Shown here in pieces: positions 52,731-59,967 of a stretch of 64,000 bases of DNA (positions are counted from its first letter, which is position 1; each line of letters begins with the position of its first letter). Location of the stretch: NCBI GenBank assembly GCA_947503005.1, contig CANNCA010000006.1:62001-126000 (forward strand), given 5' to 3'. This DNA is from an uncultured Flavobacteriaceae bacterium. Lineage in GTDB: Bacteria; Bacteroidota; Bacteroidia; Flavobacteriales; Flavobacteriaceae. The notes under the pieces were generated by a model. That model had not been told where the DNA came from. It searched no databases and saw only the letters and a list, made by a program, of their open reading frames with translations. Position numbers and translations under genes: made by a program.

Positions 52731-52767
52731 GGAATATATTTTGGCATTTAAAACCAAAATATATTCC
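52731..52767. promoter_or_regulatory. Perfect 14-bp AT-rich inverted repeat, function unclear
   Basis: GGAATATATTTTGG (52731-52744) and CCAAAATATATTCC (52754-52767) flank a 9-base loop, 38 bases after the stop at 52693 and 95 bases before the next start. It could be a terminator without a T run, an RNA-processing hairpin that adjusts the expression of adjacent fibre genes, or a protein-binding palindrome. Confidence 0.55.
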
Positions 52768-52861
52768 AGATTTTAAAAGGGTTCATAGAAACCAAGCGTA
52801 TTCTTTAATATCCATGTTCTAGGCTTTTGAAGCCTATGGAACGATGAGATAATGTAAAAAA

Positions 52862-53878
52862 ATGTCCAAACCCGAACATATCCAGATTTCAAAAAAATTT
52901 CTAATTGCTTTATTTGCCTTGTTTTTACAAATAGGTGCGAAAGCTCAGGAGGAAACCGTTATTGACAATAAGGGTAATATCGTCACCGTTCGAAATAACG
53001 TGGTGACCATAAGCACTTCTGCACCAATAACACCGGTAGAAGGAGATGTGTGGTTTGACGACACGGATCCTAGTAATCGTATAACATCAGTTTGGGATGG
53101 TACAGCTTGGCAAGAAATCATTCATGAAGGAACCAGTGGATCGCTTTTCTTTGCGGCCTCAGATGGTAGACCTACCGAAGATAATGCCCAGTTATTCTGG
53201 GACGACGCGAATAATCGCTTGGGAATTGGAACCAATTCTCCTAATAATAAATTAGAAGTAACAGGAGCGATTCGCTCAGAAGGGGTATTGAACTCCGACG
53301 GTACGGTCAATGAACCTTCCTATCGATTTAATAGTGATTCAAATACGGGCATGTTCAGACCTGCTGCAGATGAAATAGGATTTAGCGTGGGAGGAATAGA
53401 AGCCATGAATATTGATGAAACTTCAAGTAGCACTACGGTTACGATAAATGAGACATTAGAACTAGATGGTCAAGTATTGGATGAAACCAATTCGGCCGGA
53501 ACAGCTGGACAAGTTTTAACGGCCACTGCTACAGGAACGGCTTGGGCACATCAGCCCATTAAAGCTTTTGGGAAAATTTCATCGGCTGGAGGAGTCGTTA
53601 GAGCCACTACCGGGGTAACGGCTGCAAGAACATCGACCGGTCGATATAGAGTAACATTAACAGGCATAGTAACTGACGGCGACTATATCATTCAATTAAC
53701 ACAGCCAGGCAGAGGAGGTACAGGCCTAATTGGAGGAGGAGGAAATGATGACCCAGGAATTTCATATGCGAATCAAGATGCAACAGGTTTTGATGTCATC
53801 ATCGGAGATAATGACAATGGAGGTACGGATCGCGCACGTTTCAACTCAGAATTTATGTTTACAGTTTTAGATTTATAA
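52862..53878 (+). CDS. Secreted fibre-like protein with tail-fibre 'TGMF' block and C-terminal sandwich
   Basis: 338 residues. Signal peptide (FLIALFALFLQIGAKAQ), then the VIDNKGNIVTVRNNVV element resembling the previous protein and a W-rich collar unit PVEGDVWFDDTDPSNRITSV. The middle contains RLGIGTNSPNNKLEVTGAIR and SYRFNSDSNTGMFRPAADEI, both matching blocks in the large fibre at 45657. The C-terminal 110 residues (AFGKISSAGGVVRATTGVTA ... GRYRVTLTGIVTDGDYI) look like a receptor-binding-type beta domain of phage tail fibres. The gene is followed by the next one after 6 bases. Confidence 0.8.
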   Translation: MSKPEHIQISKKFLIALFALFLQIGAKAQEETVIDNKGNIVTVRNNVVTISTSAPITPVEGDVWFDDTDPSNRITSVWDGTAWQEIIHEGTSGSLFFAASDGRPTEDNAQLFWDDANNRLGIGTNSPNNKLEVTGAIRSEGVLNSDGTVNEPSYRFNSDSNTGMFRPAADEIGFSVGGIEAMNIDETSSSTTVTINETLELDGQVLDETNSAGTAGQVLTATATGTAWAHQPIKAFGKISSAGGVVRATTGVTAARTSTGRYRVTLTGIVTDGDYIIQLTQPGRGGTGLIGGGGNDDPGISYANQDATGFDVIIGDNDNGGTDRARFNSEFMFTVLDL

Positions 53879-53884
53879 AGACTC

Positions 53885-54955
53885 ATGAAACAATTAGCGT
53901 TCATCACATTTCTAATACTTCCCATAGTATGCTCAGCACAGATTGACGGCAACCTTTTATTGGGTTTGACACACGTCACAACAGCAGAAACGGCAACCAT
54001 AACCAATTTGTATGAAGGCTCGATTATGTACAATAGTACCCTAAAAAAAATAATGCTATTCAATGGAAGTGGTTGGGTGGAGGCTGCAGACTTGCCTCCC
54101 GATTTATTGGATGGAGATGATGACACAACCTATTCGGCAGGTTCAGGGCTTCTTTTGAACGGCACAACATTTTCAGTGAACAACGCTACTATTGCTCCAA
54201 CTTGGAGCAATATAACAAACATTCCTATTAATCTAGACCTTAGTGATACTAACGAAATTCAAGTAATATCTAAAACTGGAAATAGCATTTCATTGAGCTC
54301 GGGAGGAGGTTCTATTACGGAAACCGAAACCTCTATGGCCCAAAATAACACCTCAGGTATTATCACTTACACCAGAGAATCTGGAGGTATTTCTACTGCA
54401 AACATTATTTCTACAGATGCCAACAATTCAATATCGGTCGGATCCGATGGAGGAGCATTTCTCGAGCAAAATATCACTACAACAACGGTACAGGTAGATC
54501 AATCATACGTTTGGGCCGGTGTGGTAAATGACACTGACATTCATTCGAACGGAACTTTAACTGTCAATCAAAATCGGGCTGATACAGGGTGGTCTTTTGC
54601 CGGCCCGAGTACAATAAGCTATTCCGGTTCCCCTGACCATATCAAAATTGACCTTATGGCCGTTGCAAATAATACCGGAAGTCATTACGCCGCACCTCAC
54701 ATTAAAGTATTTAGAAATGGACAAGAGATTGGTGAGGGTGGTGCCTACCACCTTGATAACAGTAATTCATACTCTGGTAGAATGACAACAAATCTGAACA
54801 TGGTAGATGCGAACCCCGGAACCAATCCGGTATATTCATTTACCACCTTGGAAGATGATAATAGAACTATGAACAACCCTACAATAACGAGCCTTTCACC
54901 AATCTCATTGGTTGCTGTAGAAAAAATAGATGTAGTAGTGTCAATATCAAATTGA
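53885..54955 (+). CDS. Secreted fibre-like protein with C1q/TNF-like C-terminal head
   Basis: 356 residues. Signal peptide (FLILPIVCSAQ), the module IDGNLLLGLTHVTTAETATI ... YEGSIMYNSTLKKIMLFNGS shared with the next gene, a linker with SNITNIPINLDLSDTNEIQV, and a C-terminal beta-rich head (QSYVWAGVVNDTDIHSNGTL ... SPDHIKIDLMAVANNTGSHY ... HIKVFRNGQEIGEGG). The head pattern resembles trimeric C1q/TNF-like jelly rolls found on bacterial fibres; the assignment is by eye. Gaps to neighbours are 6 bases on each side, so it is inside one operon. Confidence 0.78.
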   Translation: MKQLAFITFLILPIVCSAQIDGNLLLGLTHVTTAETATITNLYEGSIMYNSTLKKIMLFNGSGWVEAADLPPDLLDGDDDTTYSAGSGLLLNGTTFSVNNATIAPTWSNITNIPINLDLSDTNEIQVISKTGNSISLSSGGGSITETETSMAQNNTSGIITYTRESGGISTANIISTDANNSISVGSDGGAFLEQNITTTTVQVDQSYVWAGVVNDTDIHSNGTLTVNQNRADTGWSFAGPSTISYSGSPDHIKIDLMAVANNTGSHYAAPHIKVFRNGQEIGEGGAYHLDNSNSYSGRMTTNLNMVDANPGTNPVYSFTTLEDDNRTMNNPTITSLSPISLVAVEKIDVVVSISN

Positions 54956-54961
54956 AAATTT

Positions 54962-56059
54962 ATGAAGCGATTACTTTTGTTGATTTTCATTTTATTCAAA
55001 TATGCTATGGTAAACGCCCAGATTGATGGCAATCTGTTACTTGGCTTAACAATGGTTACAGATTCAGAAGTAAGTACTATTCAAAACCCTCCTATCGGTT
55101 CGGTCTTCTATAATACAACCCAACAGGCCATATTTAGTTATAGCGGTACTAATTGGCAAGAAGTACTTACTCCAGGAACGGCTTGGCGAAAAGACGGAAA
55201 TGATAATGTAAACCCCACTGGAGATTTTCTCGGAACGACGAATGATATCAAAATGGAAATACGTTCGAACAATTTACCCATGCTTCAGTTTGGTCGCAGG
55301 CAAACACTAGGTCTAACACAAAACTTTCCAGATTACACAAATAACGATCAGCCTATGGTATACGTAAATGGTGATACAAATACGGCCGCATTGCAATTTG
55401 CAGCATCAGGAGCAAGTTTCTATAAACCGATTTTCTTCACCACGACCAATGGTAGTTTTAGATTAAAGGGAAGCGCTGGTGGTACTGACCTCTTTGAATT
55501 GGGCTCTGGGGGTCCTGCCAACGATGGAAGGCTTGAGTTCATTATCGGGGATGACGGCGCAGAACCTATAATTTTTAAGAGATACGATTATCGCCTTGGT
55601 CAATTTCACACCGAACTGTTTCGTGTGCAAGGAAGTGATAATACCCAAAATGCCAAACCGCGATTTGGAATCAATATCAATCCGCAACAGGTTGCTGTTG
55701 ACACGGGTTACGATGATTCGTCAGCTGGGTTCAATATTGCCAACTCAACATTTCAAGTCAATGGTTCAATTTCTAAATCGATACTGATTACCACTGGTAG
55801 CCTAACCCTTACCGAAGATCATCATACCATTATTTTAGCTGCAAATAATCACTCCATAACGTTACCCGCTGCAAATTCTTGTACAGGTAGAATCTACGTA
55901 ATCAAAAACCCACTACCCAATACAGGAGATAATAGTAACGACGTGTCGATTAGCAGCTTTATCGACCATAGGGGAAACCCACGTACCTCTGTAAGAAGAG
56001 AGCGCGTTTATTGGTTACAAAGTGATGGTACAAACTGGCATCTCATAAGCAGAATTTAA
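54962..56059 (+). CDS. Secreted fibre-like protein with tail-fibre C-terminal 'TLPAA' domain
   Basis: 365 residues. Signal peptide ending VNAQ, then IDGNLLLGLTMVTDSEVSTI ... SVFYNTTQQAIFSYSGTNWQ, nearly the same module as in the gene before. The C-terminal 75 residues, DHHTIILAANNHSITLPAAN ... CTGRIYVIKNPLPNTG ... RVYWLQSDGTNWHLISRI, match a domain I know from phage and prophage tail fibres that packs as a trimeric beta structure. One base separates its stop from the next start. Confidence 0.8.
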   Translation: MKRLLLLIFILFKYAMVNAQIDGNLLLGLTMVTDSEVSTIQNPPIGSVFYNTTQQAIFSYSGTNWQEVLTPGTAWRKDGNDNVNPTGDFLGTTNDIKMEIRSNNLPMLQFGRRQTLGLTQNFPDYTNNDQPMVYVNGDTNTAALQFAASGASFYKPIFFTTTNGSFRLKGSAGGTDLFELGSGGPANDGRLEFIIGDDGAEPIIFKRYDYRLGQFHTELFRVQGSDNTQNAKPRFGININPQQVAVDTGYDDSSAGFNIANSTFQVNGSISKSILITTGSLTLTEDHHTIILAANNHSITLPAANSCTGRIYVIKNPLPNTGDNSNDVSISSFIDHRGNPRTSVRRERVYWLQSDGTNWHLISRI

Positions 56060-56060
56060 G

Positions 56061-57206
56061 ATGAAAAAACTTAGCCTTTTACTATTTATTTTCATATTTC
56101 ATCTTAAAGGTTGGAGCCAAGAGGCTCTTCACAATTTTGGAAACCTAAAAATACATGATAGCGGTTCTATTGGCTTTCATCATAATCTCATCAACAATGG
56201 CTCATTTGATGAAAATCTAGGGCTAGCTGGTTTTTTCAATTCGACGGATTTAAATATTTCCGGAGCATTTCGGCCTATTTTTAATGATATGGAAGTCATG
56301 GTTGAGGAAAACCTTTTCTTAGAAGTAGGTGTGGGCGTAACAAGGCATTTTAATTTTATCGATGGTACAATTCTCACTCCGCGTACGCTGACGGATATTA
56401 ATACAGATTTCATAACTGAAGCCTATTATTCGGGAGAAAATCAAGAAGCCAAAGTGAATGGTTATGCGAAAATGACCGAGAAGCAGAAATTCAGATTTCC
56501 CATTGGAGATGCTAATAGAATTCGGCCACTGCTTCTAGAGACCGAAAGCGATACCATATCAGCTAAAAGTGCTTATTTTTTTGAAAACCCCAATACCCCC
56601 TCAACTTTTGGGGAAAGTTTTGATACCACTAGTTTTGGTGAAAATGTGCGTTCGGTAAGTAACTCGGAATTCTGGCATTTAGAAGGTATAACTACCGGGC
56701 GGGTTGAACTTCTTTGGGATGACAGAAGCGAAGTTAAAAACTTTATCGAAACCATTGAAGATCTGACCATCGTAGGCTGGCATGCACAGGAAAAAGAATG
56801 GCATGACCTTGGTGTTGCGGCCCGAAAAGGGGATTTGAATTTCGGTAGAATGGTTTCCGACTATTTCAATATATCGGATTTTCAAATCATAACTTTCGGA
56901 AGTCGTAACGGTAATAATAATGTACTTTTAACTAACTATCTGTTGACACTAAACAATGATGGCATCAATGACTATTTGGTTCTCAATGGCATTGAAAAAT
57001 CTCCTAATAACCTTCTTAAAATATTCAACAGATGGGGTCGGGCTGTCTATATAGAGGAAAACTACCGGAATGATTTTAGTGGAAAGAGCAACACAGGAGT
57101 GGTTTTTCGAAAAGGCAAGATTCTTCCTGTCGGACTCTACTTTTATGTTATAGAATTGAAAGACCTTGACAAAGTACATCAGGGATATCTCTATATCAAC
57201 GAGTAA
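56061..57206 (+). CDS. Type-B T9SS sorting-domain protein, fibre-locus member B
   Basis: 381 residues, full-length paralogue of member A (49712): signal peptide (LLFIFIFHLKGWSQ), LHNFGNLKIHDSGSIGFHHN, LGLAGFFNSTDLNISGAF, a middle domain with FRFPIGDANRIRPLLLETES, AYFFENPNTPSTF and EFWHLEG, and a C-terminal domain with LTLNNDGINDYLVLNG, IFNRWGRAVYIEENY and GYLYINE. The sorting motif reads NNDGIND rather than PNGDGNND, a slight deviation. It is the last gene of the second sub-cluster, starting directly behind the tail-like gene, and is probably the surface anchor or T9SS escort. Confidence 0.88.
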   Translation: MKKLSLLLFIFIFHLKGWSQEALHNFGNLKIHDSGSIGFHHNLINNGSFDENLGLAGFFNSTDLNISGAFRPIFNDMEVMVEENLFLEVGVGVTRHFNFIDGTILTPRTLTDINTDFITEAYYSGENQEAKVNGYAKMTEKQKFRFPIGDANRIRPLLLETESDTISAKSAYFFENPNTPSTFGESFDTTSFGENVRSVSNSEFWHLEGITTGRVELLWDDRSEVKNFIETIEDLTIVGWHAQEKEWHDLGVAARKGDLNFGRMVSDYFNISDFQIITFGSRNGNNNVLLTNYLLTLNNDGINDYLVLNGIEKSPNNLLKIFNRWGRAVYIEENYRNDFSGKSNTGVVFRKGKILPVGLYFYVIELKDLDKVHQGYLYINE

Positions 57207-57329
57207 ATCAATATTAGGATTTTTAGTATCCCTTAGGTGAATATTAATTACCTTTAGTATGCGCTAGACAATACTTTATATTTAGCGGCGTTTTTAGTTT
57301 AGGTAGTACGTAAACCAGATTCATAGTAT

Positions 57330-58070
57330 ATGAAACGTAGATCATTCATCAAGAAAGCGAGTACTTCTAGTTTAGCCCTAACATTGGTTCCCAGTCTTTC
57401 CTTCTCCAAAGAGAAAGATTTTGAATACTCCATTTTGGAGCTAATGGGAAAAACCGATATCGAACTGGTAGGCAAAGGAATCAATCTTAGACCTTTGGCT
57501 CACGACGCTTTTGTAGAAATGAAAAAAGCCGCCTATAGCGATGGTATCGAATTGAAAATAGTTTCAAGTTATCGTAACTTCAGTAGACAAGAGGCTATTT
57601 GGGAAAGGAAGTATGCACGCTATACCGAAGAAGATGGGATGGAGCCACTACAAGCCATTGATAAAATTATTGAATACTCCACTGTTCCAGGTACCAGTCG
57701 TCACCACTGGGGTACCGATGTTGATATAGTTGACGGATACCGAAAAGTAGAAGGCGATGTTCTCGTTCCCTCAAAATTTGAATCTGGTGGCCCATATGAA
57801 GATTTCAAAAAATGGATGGATGAAAATGCGAACACATTCGATTTTTATCTTGTTTATACAGATGACCCTAAAAGAAAAGGGTTTAAATATGAACCGTGGC
57901 ACTATAGTTTTGCCCCGATATCGGTACCAATGCTGACTGAGTTTCGAAGAAAAAATATCATGCAGCTTTTACAAAAAGAAGATTTTTTGGGTTGTGAACA
58001 CTTCACCAACGGGTTTATCAAGAATTATGTTCAGAACAATATTTTAGACATCAACAAAGAACTTTTGTAA
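57330..58070 (+). CDS. Tat-exported M15-family peptidase (D-Ala-D-Ala carboxypeptidase-like)
   Basis: 246 residues. The N-terminus KRRSFIKKAS followed by a mild hydrophobic core is a twin-arginine signal. The M15B zinc site is complete: SxHxxGxxxD as SRHHWGTDVD (His125, Asp132) and WHYSF with His191. Such enzymes trim peptidoglycan stem peptides or cross-links in the periplasm. The presence of tatA in the window fits the export route. It is a single gene between the fibre locus and the M48 gene. Confidence 0.9.
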   Translation: MKRRSFIKKASTSSLALTLVPSLSFSKEKDFEYSILELMGKTDIELVGKGINLRPLAHDAFVEMKKAAYSDGIELKIVSSYRNFSRQEAIWERKYARYTEEDGMEPLQAIDKIIEYSTVPGTSRHHWGTDVDIVDGYRKVEGDVLVPSKFESGGPYEDFKKWMDENANTFDFYLVYTDDPKRKGFKYEPWHYSFAPISVPMLTEFRRKNIMQLLQKEDFLGCEHFTNGFIKNYVQNNILDINKELL

Positions 58071-58130
58071 TATTTCTTATCATTTCTGCTTCTTTTCGTA
58101 TCTTCCATCGGTAACTAAACACTACATGAG

Positions 58131-58901
58131 ATGCGAAGAAATAGTTGGAAAATTCGAATTTTTATCGGCTTGGCCATTGTAGCTTTCGCCTTTATCCGAA
58201 AATGTAATAATACCGAGGAAAATCCGTATACCGGAAGGTCACAGCATATTACTATGAATGCGGAGCAGGAGATTGCGATTGGTCTTCAGAGTGCACCACA
58301 GATGGCACAACAACATGGTGGACTCTACCCAGATGAAAGATTACAATCCTTCGTCGATGCCGTGGGCAACAAACTTGTTCAAAACAGCATCGCCAGAGAA
58401 ACTCCTTATAAATACGATTTTCATTTACTAGCGGATGACAAAACCATCAACGCATTTGCATTACCAGGTGGTCAGTGCTTTATTACCTATGCCCTATTCT
58501 CTCAATTAAACGAAGCTCAACTTGCAGGAGTTTTAGGCCATGAAATTGGTCACGTAATTGGCAGACATTCCGCTGAAAGAATAGCCTCTAGTGAATTTTG
58601 GAGAACCGCTACTATGGGGGCGACAGTCGGGGCAGGAGATATTGGCAATGTAGTAGGCGGAATTGGGCAGAACACATTACTTAAAAACGGAAGGGGAGAT
58701 GAACTTGAAAGCGATGACCTAGGCGTACTGTTTATGATTCAATCAGGTTATGACCCAAATGAAATGATAAGGGTCATGGAAATTCTTAAGGCTGCTGCTG
58801 GACCAAATCGTGTCCCAGAATTTCAAAGCACCCATCCGGATCCAGAAAATCGCATTGAAAAAATCAGAGAGGCTATTGCCAAATATCGAGGTCAACAATA
58901 G
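58131..58901 (+). CDS. M48-family zinc metalloprotease
   Basis: 256 residues. After an N-terminal membrane helix (IRIFIGLAIVAFAFIRKC) comes the BepA/YfgC-like catalytic region: HEIGH at 137-141 (VLGHEIGHVIGRHSAERIA), the third ligand in GDELESDDLGVLFM, and THPDPENRIEKIR at the C-terminus. Family members degrade or help fold outer-membrane proteins in the periplasm. The cysteine after the helix is not a proper lipobox, so it is more likely a membrane-anchored form. An intrinsic terminator follows. Confidence 0.9.
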   Translation: MRRNSWKIRIFIGLAIVAFAFIRKCNNTEENPYTGRSQHITMNAEQEIAIGLQSAPQMAQQHGGLYPDERLQSFVDAVGNKLVQNSIARETPYKYDFHLLADDKTINAFALPGGQCFITYALFSQLNEAQLAGVLGHEIGHVIGRHSAERIASSEFWRTATMGATVGAGDIGNVVGGIGQNTLLKNGRGDELESDDLGVLFMIQSGYDPNEMIRVMEILKAAAGPNRVPEFQSTHPDPENRIEKIREAIAKYRGQQ

Positions 58902-58915
58902 TGTTAATTAAGCTC

Positions 58916-58941
58916 AAAAGCTTGTGAATCAGGCTTTTTTT
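58916..58941 (+). terminator. Intrinsic terminator of the M48 gene
   Basis: AAAAGCTTG (58916-58924) pairs with CAGGCTTTT (58930-58938), nine pairs including one T-G, with a 5-base loop and a continuing T run. It begins 15 bases after the stop. Confidence 0.7.
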
Positions 58942-59023
58942 CGTAATTTTATAATTCCCGATATCTTTTTTCGCCCTAGATTTAACCCCTTATAGCTTTC
59001 AATTCACCATTAAATAGAACTAT

Positions 59024-59191
59024 ATGGGAACGCTACTACATTTCAAAAATCTATACATTCAGGCATTTGAGAACTGTAAGCCTGAGATATTGGTTATTCT
59101 ATTAAAAGTATATTCGGTGTTTTGTGCTCTTATGATTTTTATGGCAATTTATGCCTTATCTGATAGGGCTTTGAACGGTTGGGATTTTTAA
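59024..59191 (+). CDS. DUF6747-family small membrane protein (55 residues)
   Basis: A 55-residue ORF starting MGTLLHFKNLYIQAFENCKP and continuing EILVILLKVYSVFCALMIFM, with one membrane helix and a short tail ending in LNGWDF. I recognise the pattern as DUF6747, a microprotein family of flavobacteria with unknown function. It has its own surroundings: terminators on both sides (58916 and 59248) and no other gene in the 426-base gap, so it is a monocistronic unit. Confidence 0.75.
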   Translation: MGTLLHFKNLYIQAFENCKPEILVILLKVYSVFCALMIFMAIYALSDRALNGWDF

Positions 59192-59247
59192 AAATTACCT
59201 TTTTTGCTCTTATACTTGAACACTATATGGAGTGAAAATTCAATATG

Positions 59248-59282
59248 AAAAACCCATCAGCCAGTCGGCTGATGGGTTTTTT
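59248..59282. terminator. Strong intrinsic terminator after the DUF6747 gene
   Basis: AAAAACCCATCAGCC (59248-59262) pairs perfectly with GGCTGATGGGTTTTT (59267-59281) around an AGTC loop. Symmetrical A/T runs make it usable by both the DUF6747 gene and the convergent ankyrin gene. Confidence 0.9.
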
Positions 59283-59327
59283 GATACTTGTGTTTATGAC
59301 AAGTGGCTTGATTGATGAATTTTAAAT

Positions 59328-59717
59328 TCAAGTTTGAGTGTTGAGTACAGCTAATACCGCACTTGCACTTGAAAGTCTAGCATGCTTTTCAACGCTCCAT
59401 CCCTTATTACAACGAATATTTAAATCCGCTCCGTTGGCAATAAGTACTTCAAGTATCTTTGCCTTATTGTAGCGTGCTGCAAAAATAGCCGGGGTCATCC
59501 CCAAGGATTTTTTGTTCACGTCTTCTCCCAAATTTATGAGTTTTTTGACGGTCTCGATATCACCTTTCATAATCGCCTTGCAAAATGAACTGAGCTCACC
59601 AGTCCGGACACTGGTTGTGGCAATATTCTCGTTAAACTTTTGATTGTTGTTTGCCTCGGCGGAGGAAGTGGCCATCAGCAGCAGAGCTGCAGCCACGGTT
59701 AGAACTGTTTTTTTCAT
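59328..59717 (-). CDS. Exported ankyrin-repeat protein
   Basis: 129 residues. Signal peptide (VLTVAAALLLMATSSAEA) then about three ankyrin repeats: SFCKAIMKGDIETVKKLINL, GMTPAIFAARYNKAKILEVL, and NKGWSVEKHARLSSASAVLA. Ankyrin repeats bind proteins; export suggests a periplasmic partner, unknown. It is monocistronic, convergent with the DUF6747 unit and divergent from gpmI across 250 bases that show no other feature. Confidence 0.9.
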   Translation of the reverse strand: MKKTVLTVAAALLLMATSSAEANNNQKFNENIATTSVRTGELSSFCKAIMKGDIETVKKLINLGEDVNKKSLGMTPAIFAARYNKAKILEVLIANGADLNIRCNKGWSVEKHARLSSASAVLAVLNTQT

Positions 59718-59967
59718 GATGAATGATTTAATACCTGCCTAAGACCGGTAGATTGATGAATAGATTTTGCTTATATAAATATAGACTGTCCTGATAGTGT
59801 TTTGTTTCACGATTAACAGTTAAATAACTAAAGTTTAACAGCCTCCGGAATTTTAACTTAAAATATTTAACAGATTGAAGTTGTTTTATGGTATACTAAA
59901 AAAGACCTCTCTATTTCTAGTGTTACTTGACAATTCATGCTACTTTTGAAGTCGTAAAATTATCGAA

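Noticed and set aside
45657-57206. Reading the tail-like gene cluster as a prophage
   Set aside because: No terminase, portal, capsid, integrase or lysis gene is present. All products have signal peptides and two have T9SS sorting domains, which phage proteins do not.
59927-59948. TTGACA plus TACTTTTG before gpmI as a full promoter
   Set aside because: The spacing between the TTG and the -7 box is 11 bases, far from the 19-21 expected; only the -7 box is plausible.
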